Of a stretch of 64,000 nucleotides of DNA, positions 8,437 through 15,326 are shown in pieces (within the stretch, counting starts at the first letter, position 1; each line of letters opens with the position of its first letter). The stretch comes from a virus. The stretch lies in the IMG/VR virus record IMGVR_UViG_3300021364_003460, positions 1 to 64,000 of that record. One strand, given 5' to 3'. The notes under the pieces were generated by a model. It worked only from the letters and a program-made list of their open reading frames with translations. It made no database searches and was not told the origin of the DNA. The position numbers were made by a program, and so were the translations under genes.

Positions 8437-8784
8437 ATGACTACTAAAAATGATTTCAGTGTAAAAGTCTATGTAGATGGTAATCTTTTAACAGAGGAAG
8501 GTAGCTTCACACTTACTATCAAGAACCCTTGCCAAGTATTAATTGATGAAGAAGGTGAAGTAATTGCATCTTCAGAGCCTTATGCTACTTTAAAAAGACA
8601 GTTTAAGTATGAGAATGTAAAGTTCTTATATCAACTGCAAAACCTTAAAGGTAAAGCTAAAGTAATACTAACTTCTATTAATGATAATAGTGACTTCTTA
8701 GTTATTGATGATTTAAGACTAACTAAAGTTGACTATAAGAGAAAACTTATAGAAGGTGAATCTTATAATATGTATTCTGAATAA
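8437..8784 (+). CDS. Hypothetical beta-rich protein
   Basis: A 115-residue protein of alternating strands (FSVKVYVDGNLL, FTLTIKNP), with no recognised family. It follows a 65-base gap holding a TATAAATA box. Confidence 0.6.
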   Translation: MTTKNDFSVKVYVDGNLLTEEGSFTLTIKNPCQVLIDEEGEVIASSEPYATLKRQFKYENVKFLYQLQNLKGKAKVILTSINDNSDFLVIDDLRLTKVDYKRKLIEGESYNMYSE

Positions 8785-8805
8785 AGCAAATATATTAATA
8801 CATAA

Positions 8806-9360
8806 ATGACACTAACTTTACAACAGAAGATTGAGTGTAATCAAGCAGCCTCAGAATGGGCAGCAAAATACAATAATGAATTTGATTTAAGTAATCCTAA
8901 TTTAGCTGACAAGTATAAAGAAGACTGGGAGAACTATGATAAAAGTAATGATGCTTTTGGAATCATACATTTAGATAATGATGTCTCTAATAATGAGTTT
9001 AGTAATCTAGAAGCTGTAACTGAGTCACAGTATTATATTTTAAGAGAATTATTAAATTCACCTAGTTGGGTATCTGAGGCTAAATCTTCTGGAGAAGAGT
9101 GGGCTGCTGAACAGACTAAAATGATGGTTCAGCAAGATGCTTACTTTAATAAATTACTAACTCAAGAGTTTAATAATTTAAATGATTATTATATTCACTT
9201 ATTTAGCAAACTCCAAGCTTCTATTCAAAAGAAACCTTTTGTAGATATATGGAGTAGACCTCCAAAAGAAATAAAAGAAAAACTATCTTTTGCAGCTCCT
9301 AAGTTTTCTGATTTAGTTAAAGCAAACAAAAAGAAAACTGTTAAAGGATTTGGTAAATAG
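8806..9360 (+). CDS. HNH-derived paralog B
   Basis: A 184-residue paralog of the 7425 product. Shared features are an N-terminal helix ending KYNNEFDLSN, GIIHLDNDVSNNEFSNLEAV and TESQYYILREL. The Asn-rich loop recalls the HNH core but lacks its full catalytic set. It directly precedes the 471-base gene-free region and the intact-looking HNH gene at 9832. Confidence 0.6.
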   Translation: MTLTLQQKIECNQAASEWAAKYNNEFDLSNPNLADKYKEDWENYDKSNDAFGIIHLDNDVSNNEFSNLEAVTESQYYILRELLNSPSWVSEAKSSGEEWAAEQTKMMVQQDAYFNKLLTQEFNNLNDYYIHLFSKLQASIQKKPFVDIWSRPPKEIKEKLSFAAPKFSDLVKANKKKTVKGFGK

Positions 9361-9421
9361 ACTACTTACTTTTTACTATTAGTCTGTTATAATATAAGAA
9401 TATTAAAAAGATTATTTCAAT

Positions 9422-9429
9422 TATAAATA
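9422..9429 (+). promoter_or_regulatory. TATAAATA box before the non-coding region
   Basis: Exact TATAAATA in a gene-free stretch. It sits at the 5' edge of the more GC-rich, foldable sequence (9430-9790) and could start that RNA. Confidence 0.45.
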
Positions 9430-9790
9430 CCTTGAAGTAATAACCAAGCCAAAGCGACTGTGAGCAATACACAAAATAAATAACAGACATAGGAATCTTC
9501 AGATGGAGTAGTACCAAAACTACCACTATGACAAAAGACATAACAACTTAACGTCTAGTCCACTAGTGTATCTGTCAATGAAGATAGCCCTGGTACATAA
9601 GAGAAGTTGACTCTTAAGGGTTGGATAGCAGAGAAAGCCCCAGACTATGCGAGTAAATTGGCTTGCTTATTATTTCTATGGATACCCAGCTAACTAATTA
9701 GATTTCCCTCTAAAGTTATTATGTAAAGAAGAAATAGCATAGTGATGTGGAGGCGGGGTTGTCAGACTTAGTTAGCTGGGTTTCTTCTAT
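9430..9790 (+). ncRNA. Candidate structured non-coding RNA
   Basis: The 471 bases from 9361 to 9831 hold no plausible gene, the longest such gap in the window, and 9430-9790 is clearly richer in G+C than its surroundings. A 14-bp perfect stem pairs 9684-9697 with 9768-9781. Inside its 70-nt loop, GCATAGT (9737-9743) is complementary to ACTATGC (9644-9650) outside the stem, which would make a pseudoknot. The HNH gene follows at once. This recalls intron/homing-gene pairs, but standard group I, RNase P and tmRNA signatures do not fit well. Expression and strand are inferred from the folds and flanking promoter-like boxes. Confidence 0.5.
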
Positions 9791-9813
9791 TGAAATAAAC
9801 ATTAATTAACTTA

Positions 9814-9821
9814 TATAAATA
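9814..9821 (+). promoter_or_regulatory. TATAAATA box before the HNH gene
   Basis: Exact TATAAATA, 10 bases before ATG 9832. It may drive the HNH gene separately from the upstream RNA. Confidence 0.4.
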
Positions 9822-9831
9822 ACAACTAAAT

Positions 9832-10749
9832 ATGAAAGAAGGAATAAAGAAAGCCCTGGAGTTATCTGGGGCTTTTACAATGAATACTAAAATAAGAAAG
9901 TATACTCTTGAGTTGGCAACCAAACTCCAACATAAAGGAAGTAATGGTTACTGGAATATAGACTTAACTAGTAAAGGTATCCTAACTCAAACTCTTAAAG
10001 AAATCCTAGAGCAGTTAGGTTGCTTTAGATTTTATTCTACTAATTCAGGTGAGTACATTATTAGCTACCATCAAATCCACTGGTTTCTTTATACTGGATT
10101 TAAGTGGCTACAAAAAGGAATTACTGTCTCAAAAGAAACTCATAGTCTTCATCATAAGAATTCTAATAAGGATGACAACAGGTTATCAAATTTAGTGATG
10201 CTTACTAATGAAGACCATCACTACATAACTAGAGTAGTTAATGAATCATTAGGTCTACATGACTTTGTAACTGAGATTAATCCTGATGCAGTTAGATACA
10301 ATAACCAAGGTCACAAAGTTAAAGATGCTGAAGAGTTTCTTTGTAATATCTTAGCTGAAACCTTATACAGCACTATTAAGTTTATGGAAAAGGCTGCTCA
10401 AGGTAAAGGTATCTTTGCTAAGTTTGCAGGTTTAGCTAAGTACACTTATGATTGGGTTACTACAAGAATCAAACAGTTAACTCAAGTTAGAGTGCTGGCT
10501 GGAGTAGAAGAACCTACTGTACTTTACCAACCTGAAGAAGAGTGGGATGCCTTAACTAGGCTGGCTGAAAGCTTAATGGAGACTTTTGGCTCTCAATTCC
10601 ACTACACTATAGAAGAATTTAAGAAGTTAGTAGGTTTAGATTTTATTGAGAATGAGCCTGTTTCTCCTTGCAGTCAAAGAGTGCAAGCTGCTACTGTGGC
10701 AATCGCCCCATCAACAGACAACTATATTGAAGATAACTTTCCTTTCTAA
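9832..10749 (+). CDS. HNH homing-type endonuclease
   Basis: A 305-residue protein. Around residues 80-140 it has QIHWFLYTGFKWL, then SLHHKNSNKDDNRLSNLVML and NEDHH. This is the His-His...Asn-x-x-Asp-Asn-Arg-x-x-Asn-Leu pattern of phage HNH homing endonucleases. The rest is helical without a named domain. It lies immediately 3' of the candidate structured RNA and close to two HNH-derived paralogs, suggesting repeated homing events here. Catalytic activity is likely from the motif but untested. Confidence 0.8.
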   Translation: MKEGIKKALELSGAFTMNTKIRKYTLELATKLQHKGSNGYWNIDLTSKGILTQTLKEILEQLGCFRFYSTNSGEYIISYHQIHWFLYTGFKWLQKGITVSKETHSLHHKNSNKDDNRLSNLVMLTNEDHHYITRVVNESLGLHDFVTEINPDAVRYNNQGHKVKDAEEFLCNILAETLYSTIKFMEKAAQGKGIFAKFAGLAKYTYDWVTTRIKQLTQVRVLAGVEEPTVLYQPEEEWDALTRLAESLMETFGSQFHYTIEEFKKLVGLDFIENEPVSPCSQRVQAATVAIAPSTDNYIEDNFPF

Positions 10750-10755
10750 ACTAAT

Positions 10756-11097
10756 ATGAAAATACTAAACACAGAAGAATTTGCCAAGTTACCTGAAGGT
10801 GTACTATTTAGTGAGTATATCCAATGTAGTTTATCTGCCCTTTGTATTAAAGGTGAGACTACTAACTTTGATTCTGATACTAAGTGGGTTCAGTTTTGGG
10901 ATGCTAGTGTAAATGATATACTAGCTAATGATTGTAATACCATTGAGTTCCTTAAGCCAGGTGACAGCAGCCCCCTTGATATTGCTTATACTAGAAATGT
11001 TCACCCTCCTGAAAGAATGTTTGCAGTCTGGGAATTAGATGATTTACAAAAGTTGGCAGAGATTGTAAACAATGCTATTGAGGTTACAGAATTATGA
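10756..11097 (+). CDS. Hypothetical protein
   Basis: A 113-residue acidic protein of unknown role, 6 bases after the HNH gene, ending in an ATGA overlap with the next gene. Confidence 0.6.
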   Translation: MKILNTEEFAKLPEGVLFSEYIQCSLSALCIKGETTNFDSDTKWVQFWDASVNDILANDCNTIEFLKPGDSSPLDIAYTRNVHPPERMFAVWELDDLQKLAEIVNNAIEVTEL

Positions 11098-11300
11098 TTG
11101 AAGAATTAGATGTAGTCAAAGTAGTCAACTGTCCTGTTAACTTTCCTGAGTATTGGGATAAAATTGGTACTGTAGTATGCACTTATCCTAAACACCCTGA
11201 CTACTATTTAGTAGAGTTTACTAATAATGAACTACATAACTTACATAAAAATTATCTTGAAGTTACTTGGATATTAGATGAAACTAGCCAACATTGTTAA
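11094..11300 (+). CDS. SH3-like small protein (DUF4926-like)
   Basis: A 68-residue protein. IEELDVVKVV...KIGTVVCTYPKHPDYYLVEF fits the small beta-barrel DUF4926 pattern of E-L-D-x-V, G-T-V-V and Y-x-V-E-F. Such proteins occur in toxin-antitoxin-like and phage contexts; function here is unknown. Confidence 0.5.
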   Translation: MIEELDVVKVVNCPVNFPEYWDKIGTVVCTYPKHPDYYLVEFTNNELHNLHKNYLEVTWILDETSQHC

Positions 11301-11424
11301 ACTTAGTAAAGTAAAAATAGTAGACAAACTAAGGTGGAAACATAGAGTTAAGTACACTTTAGTTTTCTTTAATAAATATTTTCTTACTTGGAAAGGAATT
11401 AGAAAATTGAGAAAGGTTAGATAG
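11278..11424 (+). CDS. Hypothetical basic 48-residue protein
   Basis: ATG 11278 overlaps the previous gene in another frame; TAG 11422-11424 is followed at once by the next ATG. Basic and aromatic, unassigned. Confidence 0.4.
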   Translation: MKLANIVKLSKVKIVDKLRWKHRVKYTLVFFNKYFLTWKGIRKLRKVR

Positions 11425-11571
11425 ATGCCTTACTACATAAAATCTCATGAGTCTCCAAATGACAAGCCTAAAAGAAATAAGAAAGGAAAGTTAAAGAGTG
11501 CTAGATTAAGACAACTAAAGAAAAGTAGAAATAAGTTGAGGAAGAAGTTAAAAGATGACTCAGTGGAATGA
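11425..11571 (+). CDS. Hypothetical Lys/Arg-rich 48-residue protein
   Basis: Starts on the base after the previous stop. Strongly basic (KSARLRQLKKSRNKLRKKL), so it may bind nucleic acid. The stop overlaps the next gene. Confidence 0.4.
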   Translation: MPYYIKSHESPNDKPKRNKKGKLKSARLRQLKKSRNKLRKKLKDDSVE

Positions 11572-11710
11572 GCCAAATGTAAATATAATTGAATCTATAA
11601 AAAGATTTAAAGATTGGTTTGCTAATGAGACTGTTTCCTACACTTATGTGATTAGCCCTCAAGAATTAGACTTATTAATAAATAAGTTTGAGTTAGTTAT
11701 AAAAGAGTAG
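11555..11710 (+). CDS. Hypothetical 51-residue protein
   Basis: ATG 11555, TAG 11708-11710. Mostly helical. It belongs to the same overlapping chain of very small genes. Unassigned. Confidence 0.4.
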   Translation: MTQWNEPNVNIIESIKRFKDWFANETVSYTYVISPQELDLLINKFELVIKE

Positions 11711-11725
11711 AGTAAAGGAAACTGC

Positions 11726-12292
11726 ATGACTTACTTAATTTTGAAAACAAGTTACAGTCATATACTATATAAAGATGGACAATTACTTACAAGCATAGAT
11801 AACAATTCAATAGATAAAAAATACAGTATTATACCTTCTCCTACTAAAACAATGAGAGAAGCATCTTACCTATTAGACACTATAAATGTTAGTGATATTG
11901 AAGATAACTTTTTAAAGTTTATAGGTAAGTTTAATAATCCTAAACTGGAATACTGTTGGCAAGTTGACCGCTACCTTATTAATCTACTAGAAGAAAACAA
12001 CACAGTTACTATTAAAGCCTTTACTAAAGTAGAAGATGTTTGGTTAAGTAGTAATATTAATAATGCTAACTTCTTAGCTGATATCTGGGATAGTTTGTGG
12101 AGTAGTAAAATACTAGCAGCTTGCTGGTACGCTCAACAAAGTTTAGAAAATGGTAGCTGTTATTGGGACTTAACTGACACCACTATTACAGTAAATAAAT
12201 TATTTAAAGAATTATATGAGTATACTGATTGGGTAGTAAAGTTAAATAAAGATAGACAGAGCGGGGAGTGGAAGATTATACATGATAATTAA
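11726..12292 (+). CDS. Hypothetical protein
   Basis: A 188-residue protein with a good ribosome site (AAAGGA before ATG). Beta-rich N-terminus, Trp-rich C-terminus. No family is recognised. Overlaps the next gene by 11 bases. Confidence 0.65.
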   Translation: MTYLILKTSYSHILYKDGQLLTSIDNNSIDKKYSIIPSPTKTMREASYLLDTINVSDIEDNFLKFIGKFNNPKLEYCWQVDRYLINLLEENNTVTIKAFTKVEDVWLSSNINNANFLADIWDSLWSSKILAACWYAQQSLENGSCYWDLTDTTITVNKLFKELYEYTDWVVKLNKDRQSGEWKIIHDN

Positions 12293-12638
12293 AAATGAAA
12301 TAGAACTGTTTACTAGAGTAGAAGTTATCAATCAATACAACTCTTTAGTAAATCAACTTAATAACTTAGGTTTAAATTTAGATAAGTTAGCTATTGCAGA
12401 AACCTACAGTGATGACTTGTTCGCAGATTATGATTGGGTAGATTCCTACAATCAAGAGTATACTTATGAATGCTTATCTGAGCTTAAAATTGCTTTCAAA
12501 AAGAATACAGGAGCAGAACTTGAGTTGGTCTATTTAGAGATTAGTGAGCTTACTGTATGGAGAGTAAGTAACTTTTATATAGAGGTCATCAATCCTGAAG
12601 TATTTGGTATTTGTAAACAGGATTTATTACATGAATAA
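12282..12638 (+). CDS. Hypothetical protein
   Basis: A 118-residue protein, overlapping at both ends with neighbours, probably in one operon with the barstar-like gene. Unassigned. Confidence 0.6.
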   Translation: MIIKNEIELFTRVEVINQYNSLVNQLNNLGLNLDKLAIAETYSDDLFADYDWVDSYNQEYTYECLSELKIAFKKNTGAELELVYLEISELTVWRVSNFYIEVINPEVFGICKQDLLHE

Positions 12639-12960
12639 ACTTACAGTAGTACATTTAGATGGTACTAAGATTACTGACAAACAAAGCTTTCTAAAAGAGA
12701 TAGCTGAAGCATTAGAGTTTCCTGAGGGGTTTGGTCACAATTGGGACGCTTTAGAAGATTGCTTAAGATATTTGAAAAAAAAGTATTTTATAGTGTGGAC
12801 TAACTATGTTTACTTAGATTCAATAGCTAAAGGAGTAGAACTACTAGAAGAGTATGGTTATATAATTTCAACTGGAGAATCTCAAGTTAACTTAAGGAAT
12901 AACTATTTCTTTGAGGCTATACTAGATATGCTTGAAGTGCCTCACACTTGGTATGATTAA
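12631..12960 (+). CDS. Barstar family protein (ribonuclease inhibitor-like)
   Basis: A 109-residue protein. HLDGTKITDKQSFLKEIAE followed by FPEGFGHNWDALEDCLR is the barstar signature (F-P-x-x-F/Y-G-x-N-W-D-A-L-x-D-C-L), with the acidic helix used to plug a barnase-type active site. Start at ATG 12631 overlaps the previous stop; an upstream ATG (12604) would add nine unrelated residues. No barnase-type partner is seen nearby, so the target may be a host RNase toxin. That is inference. Confidence 0.85.
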   Translation: MNKLTVVHLDGTKITDKQSFLKEIAEALEFPEGFGHNWDALEDCLRYLKKKYFIVWTNYVYLDSIAKGVELLEEYGYIISTGESQVNLRNNYFFEAILDMLEVPHTWYD

Positions 12961-12986
12961 TAACATTTATTAAAAGGAGATTGCAC

Positions 12987-13169
12987 ATGAAAAACCTAAC
13001 TGAGAAAAAAGAGTTCTATAGTCTGTTTGTATTGTGGCTATTCTGCTATCTTATGATAACTCTGCTAATATCCCCTAGAGTATTTTTAGTATCTTTTATA
13101 GCCAGTATTATGGCTATGATACTAACATCTGTACTTATATTGATAAAGAATCTATTTATCAGAAATTAA
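12987..13169 (+). CDS. Small two-span membrane protein
   Basis: A 60-residue protein, ATG 12987 after AAAGGAGA. Two hydrophobic segments (LFVLWLFCYLMITLLI and FLVSFIASIMAMILTSVLIL) after a short charged head. Unassigned inner-membrane protein, next to the barstar-like gene. Confidence 0.6.
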   Translation: MKNLTEKKEFYSLFVLWLFCYLMITLLISPRVFLVSFIASIMAMILTSVLILIKNLFIRN

Positions 13170-13170
13170 T

Positions 13171-14007
13171 ATGCAAGTAACTTGTGAAAACATTACATGG
13201 GTAATAGAACGCCATATCTTTGAAGAAGACAAAGAGTTAGCTCTAATTGAAGAGGTTAAAAAACAAGGAGGCTTAATTGAAGTAATTGACCCCCTTAGCA
13301 AACGTAACTTTCCTTGGGAGCAATATGGCTGGGAATTAGAAAACAAGCCAGTAATCTTTAGAGGTTCACTTAACATAGGTAAGAAAGCTAAACAGCAAGA
13401 GTGGTATCCTGGAGTTATCTGTAATCAGAAAGCTTTTAACTGCTCTACTTACTATACTTATTGGGGTAAGTGGATGTTGAATGAAGATTATATGTTATTA
13501 CCTATGGCTGAGTTAAAAAGAAAAGCGTCAGATAGTTGTTTCAAAGCTGGCTATGCACAAAAAGCTTTCATTAGACCTGACTCAGGAATGAAGCAGTTTG
13601 CAGGAGGAGTATTTAACTTATCTGATTTAAGTTTACTAAAAGATATTGAAGCAGAGACTCTAGTATTAATAGCTCCAGTTAAAAAAGTAAATAAAGAGTG
13701 GAGATTTGTAATAGCTGATAATAAAGTTATTACAGGAAGTCAATACTATGAAAAAGGTGAATATGTTACTGAACAAAATGTAGACTTCAATAATAAAGCA
13801 GCTTACTTCTTAGAAAGTATATTAGAAAAGATTACTTGGCAGCCTGATCCTATCTATACTGTAGATGTTTGTGAATCAGAAGATGAATATCATATACTTG
13901 AACTCAACAGTTTTTCATGCTCTGCATTATATAATTGTGATACATCTAAAGTTGTTGAAGCTGCTAATAAAGTAGCTATTAAAGATTGGAGAGAAGTGAA
14001 TGATTGA
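13171..14007 (+). CDS. ATP-grasp domain protein (R2K/DUF4343-like)
   Basis: A 278-residue protein. The central part has KAFIRPDSGMKQFAGGVF, then LVLIAPVKKVNKEWRFVI and NKVITGSQYY. The C-terminal part has IYTVDVCESEDEYHILELN. This order (Lys/Arg-rich ATP-binding strand, Glu-Trp-Arg-Phe, and D-x-x...E-x-N metal site) fits the ATP-grasp clade seen in phages and bacterial accessory regions. These enzymes ligate amino acids or peptides; the substrate here cannot be told. It overlaps the next membrane protein gene. Confidence 0.75.
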   Translation: MQVTCENITWVIERHIFEEDKELALIEEVKKQGGLIEVIDPLSKRNFPWEQYGWELENKPVIFRGSLNIGKKAKQQEWYPGVICNQKAFNCSTYYTYWGKWMLNEDYMLLPMAELKRKASDSCFKAGYAQKAFIRPDSGMKQFAGGVFNLSDLSLLKDIEAETLVLIAPVKKVNKEWRFVIADNKVITGSQYYEKGEYVTEQNVDFNNKAAYFLESILEKITWQPDPIYTVDVCESEDEYHILELNSFSCSALYNCDTSKVVEAANKVAIKDWREVND

Positions 14008-14218
14008 CATAGTAAAACACCTACTAGAGCTTATAGGTAAACGCATCTGGTATATACTAACAGGTAGCTTACTAATTATAGTTGCCTTCTTTAGTTTTAC
14101 ATTCAATTACCCCATCAAGATACAAGTTAACTCTTATATACAGAAAGAAGAACAGTATCAACTACATAACACTACTTATATAATGAGGTCAGTGGTTGAA
14201 AAGACTAGCAACCACTAA
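14000..14218 (+). CDS. Single-span membrane protein
   Basis: A 72-residue protein with one membrane segment near residues 16-33 (IWYILTGSLLIIVAFFSF). Starts inside the end of the ATP-grasp gene, so translation is probably coupled. Unassigned. Confidence 0.6.
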   Translation: MIDIVKHLLELIGKRIWYILTGSLLIIVAFFSFTFNYPIKIQVNSYIQKEEQYQLHNTTYIMRSVVEKTSNH

Positions 14219-14408
14219 TGATATAAAAGTTGAGGCTAAACTCAAAACAGTTAATGACAATCAAGCTTTTGAAATCAGAGCTATTGTAGTTGACTCAATG
14301 TATGTTTGCAGAACTTGGTTAACTCATAAGAAGAGATGGTATTACTTTGTAGAACACTATAGCTTCTTTGAGGTTAATATTGAGTTTAATAATCTTTATG
14401 TTAGGTAA
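14196..14408 (+). CDS. Hypothetical protein with TTG start
   Basis: A 70-residue frame starting at TTG 14196 inside the preceding gene; no suitable ATG is present. Composition is coding-like (WLTHKKRWYYFVEHYSFF), but the start is uncertain. Confidence 0.45.
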   Translation: MKRLATTNDIKVEAKLKTVNDNQAFEIRAIVVDSMYVCRTWLTHKKRWYYFVEHYSFFEVNIEFNNLYVR

Positions 14409-14496
14409 TTAATACTTAATATCTTGTATTACGTCAGTAAATTAAGCATCCTACACATAGCTAAAAGTATTAAGTATTCTGTAATAGTAAACTTAA

Positions 14497-14504
14497 TATA
14501 AATA
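14497..14504 (+). promoter_or_regulatory. TATAAATA box
   Basis: Exact TATAAATA, 5 bases before ATG 14510, in a 101-base gap. Confidence 0.35.
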
Positions 14505-14509
14505 ACTAT

Positions 14510-14836
14510 ATGGCTAAAGTAGGGTCAAAACGTGGAGTAAAAAAATCAGCTAAACATAAAGCTGCTATCTCTAAAGCTCAACAATTAAATAATAACTCTA
14601 ATTGGAAACATGGGAAAAGAATAGAGTACAGAGAAAAACTAGGATTAAAACCTAATGATGGAAAAATTGTTTCACATAAAAACGGCAAGAGACATGGTAT
14701 AAAAAACAATAAGAAATCTAATTTAGAAATCTTAAATGACCCACCTAAACCTGGTACTAAACGTAGCGGGCGCAATAACACCCCTAAACATAGCAGAATT
14801 ACACATGCTTCAGGAGTCTATAAAAAGAAAAAATAA
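14510..14836 (+). CDS. NUMOD/HNH-like basic DNA-binding protein
   Basis: A 108-residue basic protein. KRGVKKSAKHKAAISKAQQ resembles NUMOD3 DNA-recognition repeats (K-x-S-x-E/K-H-K-x-x-I-S). IVSHKNGKRHGIKNNKKSNL is a degenerate H-x-N-G...N-N...S-N-L HNH-like core. It is probably a decayed or minimal homing-endonuclease relative. Function uncertain. Confidence 0.5.
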   Translation: MAKVGSKRGVKKSAKHKAAISKAQQLNNNSNWKHGKRIEYREKLGLKPNDGKIVSHKNGKRHGIKNNKKSNLEILNDPPKPGTKRSGRNNTPKHSRITHASGVYKKKK

Positions 14837-14853
14837 CCTTAATAGTAAGTTAA

Positions 14854-15015
14854 CTTAGTATAGTTGACTTTTTAGTTAGTAAAAAAGATAACTTACTTGA
14901 TAATAATAAAACTAGAAAGCTGTGGAATAAGTGTTATGAAAAAGGACACTCTGGTGGGTTATCTGAAGTATGTAATGAATGGCATGACTTAGTAGACTTA
15001 ATTAAAAATGACTAA
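14854..15015 (+). pseudogene. Startless small gene remnant
   Basis: A frame open from 14854 to TAA 15013-15015, reading LWNKCYEKGHSGGLSEV and ending DLVDLIKND. The segment looks like a real small phage protein. No ATG, GTG or TTG is in a suitable place, and an ATA sits at the likely start. Either the start codon mutated or a rare start is used. Confidence 0.35.
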
Positions 15016-15056
15016 CCTACCTTTCACCCTACTCTTCTTATATAGTAATCTTTGTA

Positions 15057-15251
15057 ATGACTAATTACATACAAATGATTATTAATGAGAAAAATTCTAA
15101 TATGAAAATGAATAAAAAAGCAGCAGGTAAGATGCAAACAGGTAAAAAAATGAAAATGTCTGCTGGTAAAATGAAAGCAGAAAAAATACCTATGAAAAGC
15201 AAGATGCAAAAGATGTCTTCAATGAAGATGGCTAAAAAGAAAGGTTACTAA
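15057..15251 (+). CDS. Lys/Met-rich repetitive small protein
   Basis: A 64-residue protein made largely of Lys and Met, with repeated GKM/MKM units (GKMQTGKKMKM, SAGKMKAEK). An internal ATG at 15102 could also start it. A terminator follows. The composition is exceptional for this window and suggests a nucleic acid-binding or virion-associated role, without direct evidence. Confidence 0.5.
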   Translation: MTNYIQMIINEKNSNMKMNKKAAGKMQTGKKMKMSAGKMKAEKIPMKSKMQKMSSMKMAKKKGY

Positions 15252-15270
15252 GTTAAGTAAAAAGAAAACA

Positions 15271-15305
15271 AAGAGCAGTTGACTTCACAGTTGGCTGCTC
15301 TTTTT
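15271..15305 (+). terminator. Rho-independent terminator
   Basis: Stem AAGAGCAG (15271-15278) with CTGCTCTT (15295-15302), then a T run. It separates the Lys/Met-rich gene from rIIA. Confidence 0.75.
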
Positions 15306-15326
15306 AATGTTTATAAAGGAGAGTAC

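Noticed and set aside
9361-9831. Group I intron, RNase P RNA or tmRNA
   Set aside because: A 7-bp P7-like pairing exists, but the long stem encloses its 3' strand, unlike group I order. RNase P and tmRNA consensus segments were not found, and no clear split exon was seen.
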